DNA from: Anaerolineales bacterium UBA3082
GTDB taxonomy: Bacteria > Chloroflexota > Anaerolineae > UBA7937
NCBI GenBank assembly: GCA_002366595.1
Contig: DFBK01000079.1
Coordinates: 1-16,740, forward strand
Length of the DNA stretch: 16,740 nucleotides
Direction of reading: 5' to 3'
Shown here: positions 1 to 6,719 of the stretch, piece by piece
How positions within the stretch are numbered: position 1 is the first letter of the stretch
How the letters are laid out: each line of letters opens with the position of its first letter
Translations under genes and position numbers: made by a program
The notes under the pieces: generated by a model
What the model was told of the DNA's origin: nothing
Database searches by the model: none
Seen by the model: only the letters and a program-made list of their open reading frames with translations

Positions 1-752
1 CGTACCGGATAACCGGGCAGGTCCACCAGACGCACTCCCAGCGCTCGCGTCACTGCCATCAACTCCCGCATCGCGGCGATCTCCAGCCGGAGAAGCCCCG
101 GATGGGCATAGACTTCCCCTGGCGGCATGTCGAGGATGGCGGGGATGGTGTTGCCCAGCATGTTGAGCGGCAGTTTGGACCACTTGACCCCCCGATAGTC
201 CCGGTACAGGCGCACCCGCAGGCCAGCCTCTCTCAATACCGCTGCCACGCGCCCGATCTCCGCTCCCCGCGCCACCGGCGCTAACGCGAGCCCACCACGC
301 TCTTTCACCAGCCGCACGACGCCCGCCTCCGGCACGCACACCGGCTGAGTCAGCGACGCGACTACCACCCGTCCGGCGCCGAAAGCCTGGCTCAGCAGTT
401 CCTCACTGCCGACGCCATTTTGAAGGAGGAGCAGGCACAGCACCGGAGGACGCCCTAGGCCAGCTTCCTGCATCTGGCGGATGGCGGTAGCCGTGTCGTA
501 GGTCTTCACCGTGAGCAGTGCCAGGTCGAAGGGACCGAGGGCGGCTGCCTCGGCCGCGCTGGAGACGGCAACCAGCCCCTGGCGCACCAGGCACTCACGC
601 CGGGGTTCGATTAGTCGCAGCCCCCGCGCCCGCACGGCCTCCACCAGCCACGGTCGCCCCACCAGCGTGACTTCGTTGCCCGCCAGGACCAGTCGCGCTC
701 CGACGAACCCACCGACGGCTCCCGCTCCCACTACAACAATTCGCATCATCAT
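1..752 (-). CDS. panE: Ketopantoate reductase (2-dehydropantoate 2-reductase), 3' end cut by window edge
   Basis: Reduces 2-dehydropantoate to pantoate with NADPH, a cytoplasmic step of pantothenate and CoA synthesis. Translated by hand from the minus strand, 250 codons are open to the window edge, out of about 300-330 usual for the family. The N-terminus RIVVVGAGAVGGFVGA is the Rossmann GxGxxG nucleotide-binding loop. Further on, LALLTVKTYDT and LLLQNGVGSEE carry the family motifs (the Lys of TVK and the Asn-Gly pair). Near the edge, YRGVKWSKLPLNMLGN opens the C-terminal helical domain with the conserved Lys and Asn. Three consecutive ATG codons (744-752) make the exact start ambiguous; the first is chosen because an AAAGG lies about 10 bases upstream of it. 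ApbA/PanE paralogues that act on other 2-oxoacids are common, so the exact substrate is not proven. The missing part is beyond position 1, not a truncation. Confidence 0.9.
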   Translation of the reverse strand, partial: MMMRIVVVGAGAVGGFVGARLVLAGNEVTLVGRPWLVEAVRARGLRLIEPRRECLVRQGLVAVSSAAEAAALGPFDLALLTVKTYDTATAIRQMQEAGLGRPPVLCLLLLQNGVGSEELLSQAFGAGRVVVASLTQPVCVPEAGVVRLVKERGGLALAPVARGAEIGRVAAVLREAGLRVRLYRDYRGVKWSKLPLNMLGNTIPAILDMPPGEVYAHPGLLRLEIAAMRELMAVTRALGVRLVDLPGYPV

Positions 753-804
753 TAGCGGTTAGCCTTTGGGGTTTGCCATTTGTTCATGAAAAACCGCCAG
801 GATA

Positions 805-905
805 CCCCCCAGCCTGCTGGGGGGAGGAATGGCGAGCGGGGACTTGGGGGCTGCCGCCCCCAATACAATCCTTCCGCTGGCTAAGCCCCGCAGCTTGCTG
901 CGGGG
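805..905. repeat. Cluster of three GC-rich hairpins (REP-like)
   Basis: Three perfect inverted repeats lie in about 100 bases. The arms are 805-813/816-824 (CCCCCCAGC with GCTGGGGGG), 844-851/856-863 (TTGGGGGC with GCCCCCAA) and 886-894/897-905 (CCCCGCAGC with GCTGCGGGG). The first and third share the core CAGCnTGCTG and look like two copies of one palindrome. They lie between the panE start and the dead fmt remnant. Such palindrome groups are typical of REP/REPIN elements or of the end structures of IS200/IS605-type elements, but no transposase of that type is visible here, so that origin is inference. None is followed by a clear T-run, so a simple terminator is less likely. Confidence 0.6.
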
Positions 906-908
906 TGG

Positions 909-1292
909 TTAACTTCCCTTGCCGGCCAATTGCACCTTCTCTAGACGCAGCGCCCCTTGCCCTGGCGAGGGCCACTCCGTTCCCCAGACCAATCACCGTA
1001 CCCGCCGGTCTAGCCCGACTACCGGACGCGACCAGTCGAGCAGGCCGTCCTCCCTGCGCAATTGCCTGGCGTAAGTCAGCCCTCCTCCAACGTTGCCCGT
1101 GTCGTCGGGCCGGATGGACTCCTCCCGTTAGGCCAGGATGGGTCCCGTATCCAGCCCCGCGTCCATCTGCATAATCGTCACGCTGGTGACCTCGTCGCCG
1201 GCACCGGGGAAGCAGCGGGGCGTGAATTTGAAGCAGTCATGAGAAGGCAAGTCAAGCATGTCTTGTCGCCGGATCTGCTCGAAGGCTGCCAC
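909..1292 (-). pseudogene. fmt: Decayed methionyl-tRNA formyltransferase remnant
   Basis: Minus-strand translation gives VAAFEQIRRQDMLDLPSHDC, then GDEVTSVTIMQMDAGLDTGP and ILA. This matches the central part of Fmt, which formylates initiator Met-tRNA. After ILA comes a TAA (1128-1130) where the family has a Gln, then RREE-like residues ESIRPDDT in the same frame. Then TYARQLRREDGLLDWSRP (about 1076-1023), the start of the Fmt C-terminal domain, still in the same frame. A second in-frame stop TGA lies at 993-995. The catalytic half (the HPSLLP region) is altered to FTPRCFPG and shortened, and the N-terminal third is missing. The segment between ESIRPDDT and TYARQ is also shortened. I see a dead gene with stops and deletions, not a sequencing frameshift, since the reading frame is kept. 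Confidence 0.8.
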
Positions 1293-1668
1293 CCGGTGGC
1301 GGAAGATGAAGGCTTTCAATACGAGGGTTATGATGGTGACCGCGGGACACACTATTAAACCTTTGCCTGGACGTGGGCCCTCCCACCGAATGGGTATTGT
1401 TCCAGAAAGAAAAGTGATGGGAAATTTGATGGTTCCAAGATGAAACCCAAACGCCCTGTTGCCTCAAAATAAAAGCTTACCGAAGGGGTAACGTCGCCTC
1501 AAATGAAATAAGAGAAAACGGGCGAGCCCGCCAACTGGCACAGGTGTAGCCAGGCCGCTTTCTCCCGTCTCCGGTGGGCAGTCTGAGTGTACCACACGCC
1601 AGCCCCATGGTCAAAGTGCTGCGTTGCCGCAAAAGGAAAAGGTTACCGCGGGAGTTTTCAGAGTTCCT
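1293..1668. other. Intergenic stretch with no recognisable gene
   Basis: About 375 bases between the fmt remnant and the transposase remnant. I see only short open frames without family resemblance. There is a small inverted repeat CGGGC-GA-GCCCG near 1520. Two similar strings beginning GCCTCAAA near 1461 and 1497 are about 36 bases apart. It is more AT-rich than its surroundings around 1400-1515. The first part may contain unrecognisable 5' sequence of the dead fmt. Confidence 0.5.
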
Positions 1669-1860
1669 CTAGATTTTCATCGATGCGCCGCGCCGGCGTA
1701 GGACAACTGGGTTGAGCGTGAAATAAAGCTGGCGCAGACGTTCTTTGTCTTTCTCGGAGACATGAGGCGACTCCAAGACGCGCTGATACGGAGTGCGGGC
1801 CGTATCATACCGCTTTCGCACCTTGCTGCCAACTCGGTGCTTCTGTAGGGATCGGCAGTT
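1669..1860 (-). pseudogene. C-terminal fragment of a DDE-type transposase (integrase core family)
   Basis: The minus strand encodes HRVGSKVRKRYDTARTPYQ, then RVLESPHVSEKDKERLR and QLYFTLNPVVLRRR (about 1842-1687). This is the pattern of the extreme C-terminus of integrase-core transposases: a basic KVRKRYD stretch, TPYQRxLxSP, and a final LNPVxLRRR. The sequence upstream in the same frame (to about 2181) shows no catalytic DDE domain and soon overlaps the gpsA remnant on the other strand, so only the tail survives. No terminal inverted repeats or target-site duplication were found. The IS family cannot be fixed from this tail; ISNCY-like is my best guess from memory. Bases 1861-2017 hold degenerate sequence with nothing recognisable. 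Confidence 0.65.
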
Positions 1861-2017
1861 AGGGGAGCATACTAGCGGTGATGTTAACCGCGCGCCCTCT
1901 CTGGGCCCAACCTGGTGAGGGAGATAGCGGTGGGGTTGCCTGCTAGCAGTGTGGTAGCCTCTCTGGATATCGAGGTAGCGGCGTGGGTTCAGCAGACGAT
2001 TAATGGTGGAATTATGA

Positions 2018-2430
2018 GGGGCTCTGAAGAATCTCGTCGCCATAGAGGCCGGGGCGGCCGATGAGTTGGGGTACGGCGATAACGCCAAGGCGGCGTTTAT
2101 GACTCGGGGACTGGCCGAGATCGCTCGCTTGGGCGTGGCCGCGAGGGCTAATCCCCTTACCTTCGCTGGACTGGCCGGCATCGGGGCTCTGATATGTACC
2201 TGCTCCAGCCGCCATAGCCGGAATCACTATGTGGGGGAGGAACTGGCCAAAGGGCGCAGCCTAGATATAGAAGCCTCTATAAGTATGGTGTGGAGGTGCC
2301 TTTTACCGAGGAGATCTACCAAGTGCTTTTCAAGGGGAAGGATCCCCGCCTGGCGGTGAAGGAATTTTTCGGGCGCGCTCCCAAGCGAGAGTTGGAGGGT
2401 CCCTTGGAGGAGTGGCTAGAGGGGGTATGA
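2018..2430 (+). pseudogene. gpsA: 5'-truncated, frameshifted glycerol-3-phosphate dehydrogenase [NAD(P)+] remnant
   Basis: GpsA makes sn-glycerol 3-phosphate for phospholipids. From 2018 the plus strand reads GALKNLVAIEAGAADELGYG, then DNAKAAFMTRGLAEIARLGV, NPLTFAGLAGIG, SRNHYVGEELAKGRSLD. This is the substrate-binding C-terminal domain, including the GALKN Lys. A stop (TGA 2015-2017) abuts the first recognisable codon, and no Rossmann N-terminal domain is present. Near 2268-2278 the frame shifts by deletion. The expected segment with the MVAEGV-type motif is missing, and the sequence resumes in another frame as YKYGVEVPFTEEIYQVLFKG and KDPRLAVKEFFGRAPKRE, ending at TGA 2428-2430. Loss of half the gene plus the internal deletion argues for a dead copy. 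It abuts the transposase scrap, which may mark the event that removed the 5' half. Confidence 0.85.
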
Positions 2431-2432
2431 AT

Positions 2433-2461
2433 TTGACAAACCTCATCAGAGATAGTATTTT
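2433..2461 (+). promoter_or_regulatory. Sigma-70-type promoter of the thioredoxin gene
   Basis: TTGACA (2433-2438), a 17-base spacer, then TATTTT (2456-2461, four of six consensus). It begins three bases after the gpsA remnant stop and predicts a start near 2468, about 20 bases before the chosen ATG. Confidence 0.6.
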
Positions 2462-2489
2462 TTTGGGGGAAGGGTGGAGGAAGATGTCG

Positions 2490-2816
2490 ATGAGTAAAGT
2501 AGTTGCCGTCAGCGACGAGAGTTTTGAGGAGAAGGTGATTAGGGCTTCGATCCCGGTGGTCGTCGATTTCTGGGCGGAGTGGTGTGGGCCCTGCCATCGG
2601 ATCGCCCCTCTTGTGGAGGAGATCGCTTCGGAATACGATGGGCGGCTGAAGGTAGCGAAGATCGACGTGGATCGCAACCCTGAAATCGCCACCCGGTATG
2701 GAGTCCGCGGCATTCCCACCCTTATCCTTTTCAAGAGGGGCCAGCCGATGGAGAGGCTGGTGGGGTATATGCCCAAGCCCCAACTGTTGGCTAGGATAGA
2801 ACCGCACCTTGACTAA
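2490..2816 (+). CDS. trxA: Thioredoxin
   Basis: A cytoplasmic dithiol-disulfide oxidoreductase of 108 residues, the classic length for a single-domain thioredoxin. The active site WCGPC has its cysteines at residues 32 and 35. Asp26 is the buried acid and Pro76 in GIPT is the cis-proline opposite the active site. The residue after the motif is His (CGPCH) where Arg or Lys is usual. The start is placed at 2490 (MSKVVAVSD) because GGAGG at 2476-2480 is 9 bases upstream. An in-frame ATG at 2484 would be only 3 bases from it, and an ATG at 2412 would lie inside the gpsA remnant and upstream of the promoter. The gene is monocistronic: its own promoter on the left, a strong terminator on the right. 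No thioredoxin reductase is in view. Confidence 0.95.
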   Translation: MSKVVAVSDESFEEKVIRASIPVVVDFWAEWCGPCHRIAPLVEEIASEYDGRLKVAKIDVDRNPEIATRYGVRGIPTLILFKRGQPMERLVGYMPKPQLLARIEPHLD

Positions 2817-2846
2817 GCGGCAAGCGAAGGCTTTGGGGGGATAGAG

Positions 2847-2873
2847 AAGGCCCCACCGAAAGGGTGGGGCCTT
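2847..2873. terminator. Bidirectional intrinsic terminator
   Basis: A perfect 11-bp stem, 2847-2857 with 2863-2873 (AAGGCCCCACC/GGTGGGGCCTT), and a 5-base loop GAAAG. The arms end in AA/TT, giving a short T-rich tail in both directions (CTTGTTCTTA on the plus strand). It lies between the convergent thioredoxin gene and the small minus-strand gene and probably ends both. Confidence 0.85.
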
Positions 2874-2877
2874 GTTC

Positions 2878-3123
2878 TTACGGCGGGTTATGGCTCTGGA
2901 GGCTCGCGTCGCCCACGTGCCTGATGTAGAGCCGGGCGCCGTTCTCGAGGGTGCCGCCGGGCCCGACCCTGGAACCCCGTCCATCGACTACCCAGGCCTC
3001 GCCCCGCTTCAAGGCCAGGTACTCCTCCTGGTCATAGGCCAGGACGCCCTGCTCCACAGTCACGCCATACCACCGGGTGATGGGCTTGCCGTTAATGTAG
3101 AAAGTTATCTGTCTCCGAGTCAT
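2878..3123 (-). CDS. Small conserved-looking protein of unknown function, possible beta-grasp fold
   Basis: 81 residues, not recognised. The sequence begins MTRRQITFYINGKPI and continues GVTVEQGVLAYDQEEYLALK, then VVDGRGSRVGPGGTLENGAR and LYIRH. The order strand (ITFYING), hairpin, helix (TVEQGVLAYDQEEYLALK), strand (AWVVDGRG), and a final GA-R-LYI strand resembles small ubiquitin-like or 2Fe-2S-like beta-grasp proteins. It has no cysteines, so no iron-sulfur cluster, and it does not end in Gly-Gly, so it is not a ThiS/MoaD carrier. No good ribosome-binding site precedes the ATG at 3123. The stop lies just inside the shared terminator with the thioredoxin gene. The hairpin at 3138-3167 separates it from the nucleotidase gene upstream on the same strand. 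Reality of the gene is likely from composition and placement; function is unknown. Confidence 0.6.
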   Translation of the reverse strand: MTRRQITFYINGKPITRWYGVTVEQGVLAYDQEEYLALKRGEAWVVDGRGSRVGPGGTLENGARLYIRHVGDASLQSHNPP

Positions 3124-3137
3124 AACCGCTTTTGGAC

Positions 3138-3167
3138 AGGGAGGAGGGCTCGCCGCCCCTCCTCCCT
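3138..3167 (-). terminator. Stem-loop after the 5'-nucleotidase gene
   Basis: Inverted repeat of 11 bp: 3138-3148 (AGGGAGGAGGG) with 3157-3167 (CCCTCCTCCCT), loop of 8. It lies 12 bases past the nucleotidase stop, but the minus-strand tail (GTCCAAAAG) is not T-rich. It may be a weak terminator or an mRNA 3' stabiliser, and it also sits just before the start of the 81-residue gene. Confidence 0.5.
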
Positions 3168-3178
3168 TGATGCCTTGA

Positions 3179-4834
3179 TTACGATGGTGCAGTGCCTTGG
3201 GCGGTGATGCGGTTCTCGACGGCGGGGTCAGGCGGGGTGAAGGGGGAGTTGGCCTTGACCCAGTCCACCACGAGGTCGCGCACCAGCTCGTAGGAGTTCA
3301 CCTGCGGGTTGGCCGCTAACGTGTCGTATTCGTCGCCACCGGCGGCCATGAAGTCGTTCACGGCCACGTAGTAAGTAGTGGCTGGCTCTAGCGGCAGGCC
3401 GGTGCTGAGGTCGATCACGTCGCCGACGATACGGCTACCAGCTGGCAGGTCATAGTTGAAGGTGAACTGCAGGCCAGAGACCTGCACGAGACCATGCGCA
3501 CCGGTGATGCCCTCTTCCAACACCTGTCGAACCTCGTTGCCATCCAGCTCAACTATCACCAGGGTGTTGTCGAAGGGTTGGGCCTCGAAGACCTCGCCGA
3601 AGGTGATCTCACCGGCATCGATGTCAGCGCGCAGGCCGCCGCTGTTAGTGAAGGCGAAGTCGATGTCGGGATCGTAGGCCCGCATGATATCGGTCACCCA
3701 GTCGCCCATGGCCGACTCATGACGATAGTCGCGGGTGATAGCTGTTGTGGTCTCTCCGATGACCTCGTTCTTGATCGACTCAATCTCGGCCTCGTAGCGG
3801 TCCACGATGGCCGCGACTTCCGGGTCGGGCATGACTTGCTCCCACACGCCGGTGTCCCACCTTTTGTAACTAGCCGGGTTGCCGTAGTAGGTCTGGTAGG
3901 TGGTGGGGGGCTCGTAGTTCATCTCGTAGTCGACTACTTCGCCCGTTCTCTTATCGACGGTGAAGTCCACCCGGGCAAAGGCGGTGCCGCTGGAGTAGGC
4001 TTGCACCACCGGGATGCCACATATCACATCGTCGATGCGAGAGTGGGTATGGCCGGAGACGATGAGGTCAACCTCATCCGGGTCCAGCCCACAGGCCAGA
4101 TCTTTGATCCCTTCCTCGAAGTCAGGCCAGAAGCCACCGATGTGAGCCAGGACTACGATCATCGTGGCGCCCTCGGACTCAGCTTCTGGCAGGACGTCGT
4201 TGACAGCCTCAACCGGGTCGGTGAACATCAGGTTCGCCACGTTGACCGGGTTGGTGATAAGGGGCGTCTCGAGGTTGGCGATACCAATGATCCCTACCTC
4301 AACACCGTTCACCTTTCTGACGACGTAGGGCTTGGCCCAATGCGGGCGTCCCCCGTGGCCATGAAGGGGGTTCCCGTGCTTCTTCTTGAAGAAAATGTTG
4401 GCCGCAAGGAACGGGAAGTCTGCCTGGTCATAGCGAGCCTGGAGCACCTCCTGACCCCAATCAAACTCGTGATTTCCGAGGGCCATAGCAGCTACACCCA
4501 TCTCGTTGAAGACCTCGATCGTCGATGCTCCATCGAAGTAGTTAGAGATCAGTGTGCCCTGCATCGCGTCACCGGCGTCCAGGTAGATGAACCCTTCAGG
4601 GTTTTCCTCGCGGACGATATTCAAATACCCGGCGACCCACTCTGAGCCACCCACCATGTCGCCATGAGACCAGGAGTGCGTGCTGCCAACCAGGGCTCCA
4701 TGGAAGTCGTTGGTTGAGACCACGGTTACCGTCACAGGAGTGGGGCCAGGCGGTTGGGCGAAGGCCAGCGGTGTTACTAGCAGGCTCAGAATGACAGCCA
4801 CACTTAGCGCCAATAGAAGGTATCTCTTTCTCAA
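3179..4834 (-). CDS. Secreted 5'-nucleotidase / 2',3'-cyclic phosphodiesterase (UshA/CpdB-type)
   Basis: A 551-residue extracytoplasmic phosphohydrolase that probably releases phosphate from nucleotides outside the membrane for nucleoside and phosphate salvage. Residues 1-26 are a Sec signal peptide (RKR, hydrophobic core, LAFA cleavage site). The metallophosphatase domain shows NDFHG (Asp43, His45), GDAMQGT (Asp89), GNHEFDWG (Asn121, His122), His231 and GHTH (His262, His264), the full dinuclear metal set. The C-terminal nucleotide-binding domain shows NSGGLR (397-402), QPFDNTLV (419-426) and NDFMAAGGDEY (493-503). There is no cell-wall or GPI anchor. The start is a TTG at 4832-4834, supported by GGAGG (4843-4847) 8 bases away and by the signal peptide directly after it. 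Nucleotide specificity cannot be told from sequence. It is read from its own promoter with a leader of about 165 bases. Confidence 0.93.
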   Translation of the reverse strand: MRKRYLLLALSVAVILSLLVTPLAFAQPPGPTPVTVTVVSTNDFHGALVGSTHSWSHGDMVGGSEWVAGYLNIVREENPEGFIYLDAGDAMQGTLISNYFDGASTIEVFNEMGVAAMALGNHEFDWGQEVLQARYDQADFPFLAANIFFKKKHGNPLHGHGGRPHWAKPYVVRKVNGVEVGIIGIANLETPLITNPVNVANLMFTDPVEAVNDVLPEAESEGATMIVVLAHIGGFWPDFEEGIKDLACGLDPDEVDLIVSGHTHSRIDDVICGIPVVQAYSSGTAFARVDFTVDKRTGEVVDYEMNYEPPTTYQTYYGNPASYKRWDTGVWEQVMPDPEVAAIVDRYEAEIESIKNEVIGETTTAITRDYRHESAMGDWVTDIMRAYDPDIDFAFTNSGGLRADIDAGEITFGEVFEAQPFDNTLVIVELDGNEVRQVLEEGITGAHGLVQVSGLQFTFNYDLPAGSRIVGDVIDLSTGLPLEPATTYYVAVNDFMAAGGDEYDTLAANPQVNSYELVRDLVVDWVKANSPFTPPDPAVENRITAQGTAPS

Positions 4835-4910
4835 TTCCTAATCCTCCGTTTCTTTTCCAAACAAGTTAGGTCTTCGGTCTTAAAGGTAACGCTCTCCCAC
4901 CTCCTTTCTT

Positions 4911-4932
4911 GAAAATAAAAGCCGACCTCGGC
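4911..4932 (-). terminator. Terminator-like hairpin inside the nucleotidase leader (possible attenuator)
   Basis: On the minus strand GCCGA-GG-TCGGC (4932-4921) is followed by TTTTATTTTC (4920-4911). The stem is short, 4-5 bp, so strength is doubtful. It lies downstream of the promoter at 5009-5037 and upstream of the nucleotidase start. It therefore either stops readthrough from the methyltransferase gene or attenuates the nucleotidase transcript. A second inverted repeat (4951-4957/4976-4982) precedes it in the same leader. Confidence 0.45.
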
Positions 4933-5008
4933 CTGACTGATACAGACAACAGATAGATGCGGGCGCAAGATCACCTCTATCTGGAACTAAAATACTACCC
5001 TTTTCTCT

Positions 5009-5037
5009 ATTGTAAGTCACCCTCTCTGCCTTGTCAA
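5009..5037 (-). promoter_or_regulatory. Sigma-70-type promoter of the 5'-nucleotidase gene
   Basis: On the minus strand TTGACA (5037-5032), a spacer of exactly 17 bases, and TACAAT (5014-5009): six and five consensus bases. The start is expected near 5002, giving a 5' leader of about 165 bases. It begins 16 bases after the methyltransferase stop codon, so the nucleotidase need not depend on the upstream gene. Confidence 0.8.
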
Positions 5038-5053
5038 TAGAGGAGAGGAAATT

Positions 5054-6517
5054 TTAAGGTTCAAATGGGGGTAACTTCTCCAGGCCACATTTCCGCGCCG
5101 CCGAGGTGACGATCTTGGTCAACTCCTTCTCCACCTCTGGCGGCATCTCTTTGGGTTGATAGGAGGCGATGATCTCCTCGACTCGCTCGCGGGCGCGCTC
5201 CACTATGCTCTTTCTACCCTCCTTCTCCCAGGCCTGTCGGGTATGGCGGTCGATGACCGAGGAAGGGATGAACTGCTCCCGGCGGAACCATTCTCGAGTA
5301 TGCTTGGCGCTCAAAAAACTGCCCTGATGGCCTACCTCTCGCATCAACTCTAAGGGGATCATCTCTTCTCGGGTGGCGATGCCTTCTATTAAGCGGCGGG
5401 CCATCCCGATGATCTCATTGTCGATGACCAGTTTCTCTTCGCTCTGGCAACTCTCGAACTCCAGCATCCCGGCCCCGGAGATCATGTTCACTCTAGCCAG
5501 GGTGCCCAGGAATGCCCCCAAGGCGGATTCCAGCCCCGCTTGTCCATCCAAGAGTTTGGCGTCGCTCATCCCCAGGTAAGCGTGGGTGGGGAGGCCCAGG
5601 TGCTTTCCGATCTCTGTATAGGCGCAATCGATCATGATAGTCTCGATGGCGGCCATGGGGGTGGTGCCCTGACGCATGTCGAAGATGGCCGGCGAGCCGC
5701 CGTAGACGATGGGAGCCTCGGGATTCGTCAGTTGATGGATGACCACCCCGCTCAGGTTTTCTGCTGTATGTTGGGCTAAGGCACCCACCAAGGTGGCCGG
5801 CGCCGTGGCTCCAGCCAGAGGCATGGAGACGAGTTCCGCGGGCAACCAACAGCGAGCACAATCTATTAGATTCTGACAGGTGATCTCACTCCAGAGGAGA
5901 GGGGGCGAGGGGCAGATGTCGAAGACCGCCAAAGGTCTCTCCCTTAGAGACCCCGCGCTTCCCGCCACAGCCACTAGCATCTCATACATGAGATGGAGGG
6001 TCTCTATGGCGAAAGCCCCGGTGACCACCGGCTTGCGGGCATATTTGAGAACTAGATAGAGGCGGTAAAGGTCGGCGATCCCCTCTGGTACATCGGAGCA
6101 GACCAGGGCGGTACTCACGGCATCCAACTGCTCCAGCCCCTCCGCCAACTTGAGATGCCTCACCAGATCGGCGGTGACCGGTTGTCTAACTCGCCCGGTT
6201 TGGGAATCGAGGATGAAGATAGCGGCGGAGCCGGGGTCGAATTGGAGATGGTCCCCCCTGTACTCTACGGCGACCTCTCCCTTAACGTTGTAGAGGTTGA
6301 AGCCTTCTGGAGCCGTATCCAGAGCCTCTTGGACTAAACGAGCGGGGATGCGAGCGATCCTCCTCTTTTGGTCCACCTGGGCTCCGCCCTGAGCCAATAT
6401 CTCTAGGGCTTCAGGAGCGTAGACCATCACCCCAGGGTCCCAGAGGAGTTGATGGGCTTGGTCGATGATCTGTTCGACCGATCGTTTATCTAAGAACTGT
6501 AGTCTAGGTGCGCTCAT
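5054..6517 (-). CDS. MttB-family corrinoid-dependent methyltransferase (trimethylamine methyltransferase family, non-pyrrolysine type)
   Basis: A 487-residue protein of the COG5598 family. These enzymes move a methyl group from a quaternary or tertiary amine (for example glycine betaine or a related betaine) to a corrinoid protein. Recognised from the overall pattern: N-terminal VEQIIDQAHQLLWDPGVMVY, then LVRHLKLAEGLEQLDAV, KPVVTGAF, PLAGATAPATLVGALAQHTA and ENLSG, VYGGSPAIFDMRQGT, and the C-terminal LREVGHQGSFL-like stretch (LMREVGHQGSFL) found in the family. The frame is full length without an in-frame TAG, so it is not a pyrrolysine-type MttB and the substrate is unlikely to be trimethylamine itself. 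Start ATG at 6515-6517 has GGGAG 8 bases upstream. No corrinoid protein or reductive activase lies in the window, so its partner must be encoded elsewhere. Substrate unknown. Confidence 0.88.
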   Translation of the reverse strand: MSAPRLQFLDKRSVEQIIDQAHQLLWDPGVMVYAPEALEILAQGGAQVDQKRRIARIPARLVQEALDTAPEGFNLYNVKGEVAVEYRGDHLQFDPGSAAIFILDSQTGRVRQPVTADLVRHLKLAEGLEQLDAVSTALVCSDVPEGIADLYRLYLVLKYARKPVVTGAFAIETLHLMYEMLVAVAGSAGSLRERPLAVFDICPSPPLLWSEITCQNLIDCARCWLPAELVSMPLAGATAPATLVGALAQHTAENLSGVVIHQLTNPEAPIVYGGSPAIFDMRQGTTPMAAIETIMIDCAYTEIGKHLGLPTHAYLGMSDAKLLDGQAGLESALGAFLGTLARVNMISGAGMLEFESCQSEEKLVIDNEIIGMARRLIEGIATREEMIPLELMREVGHQGSFLSAKHTREWFRREQFIPSSVIDRHTRQAWEKEGRKSIVERARERVEEIIASYQPKEMPPEVEKELTKIVTSAARKCGLEKLPPFEP

Positions 6518-6547
6518 TAGGAGATCTCCCTTTGATGATGCCTCTCG

Positions 6548-6556
6548 ATTATATCA
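6548..6556 (-). promoter_or_regulatory. Extended -10 promoter of the methyltransferase gene
   Basis: On the minus strand TG-A-TATAAT (6556-6548), a perfect extended -10, giving a leader of about 24 bases before the ATG. The -35 region (GCACAA, 6576-6571) is poor. CACAA (6555-6559) and TTGTG (6571-6575) form an inverted repeat with an 11-base spacer over the core promoter and could bind a regulator. Confidence 0.65.
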
Positions 6557-6710
6557 CAATATGTAGCCTGTTGTGCACTACTATGTGAAGTGAAGACAAC
6601 AGGTGGGAAGTCTGCCATCTCTCTTCTTGTAGATTTGCCCCTACGATTTCCATCAACACATTCCCTCGCAAAGCCGGCCAATTCTTGGATTAGCAAGCGG
6701 TCCCATTTTG

Positions 6711-6719
6711 TGTTATAGT
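6711..6719 (+). promoter_or_regulatory. Extended -10 promoter of the restriction-modification gene
   Basis: TG-T-TATAGT at 6711-6719, extended -10 type, with no clear -35. It lies about 30 bases before the ATG at 6750. The octamer TGTGTTAT occurs twice, at 6709-6716 and 6719-6726, exactly 10 bases apart, over the -10 and the expected transcription start. Confidence 0.55.

Noticed and set aside
2018..2430. Programmed frameshift that would rescue gpsA
   Set aside because: The change of frame goes with loss of about 25 conserved codons and the whole N-terminal domain is missing, so no frameshift could restore function.
2412..2489. Longer thioredoxin starting at ATG 2412 or 2484
   Set aside because: ATG 2412 lies inside the gpsA remnant and before the promoter; ATG 2484 is too close to GGAGG. 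The start at 2490 gives the family N-terminus.
2316..2984. Open frames on the minus strand opposite gpsA remnant and thioredoxin
   Set aside because: They run across the terminator and the thioredoxin gene in antisense and resemble nothing.
3494..4645. 383-codon open frame on the plus strand opposite the nucleotidase gene
   Set aside because: It is the antisense shadow of a clearly conserved secreted nucleotidase; GC-rich genes often leave such frames.
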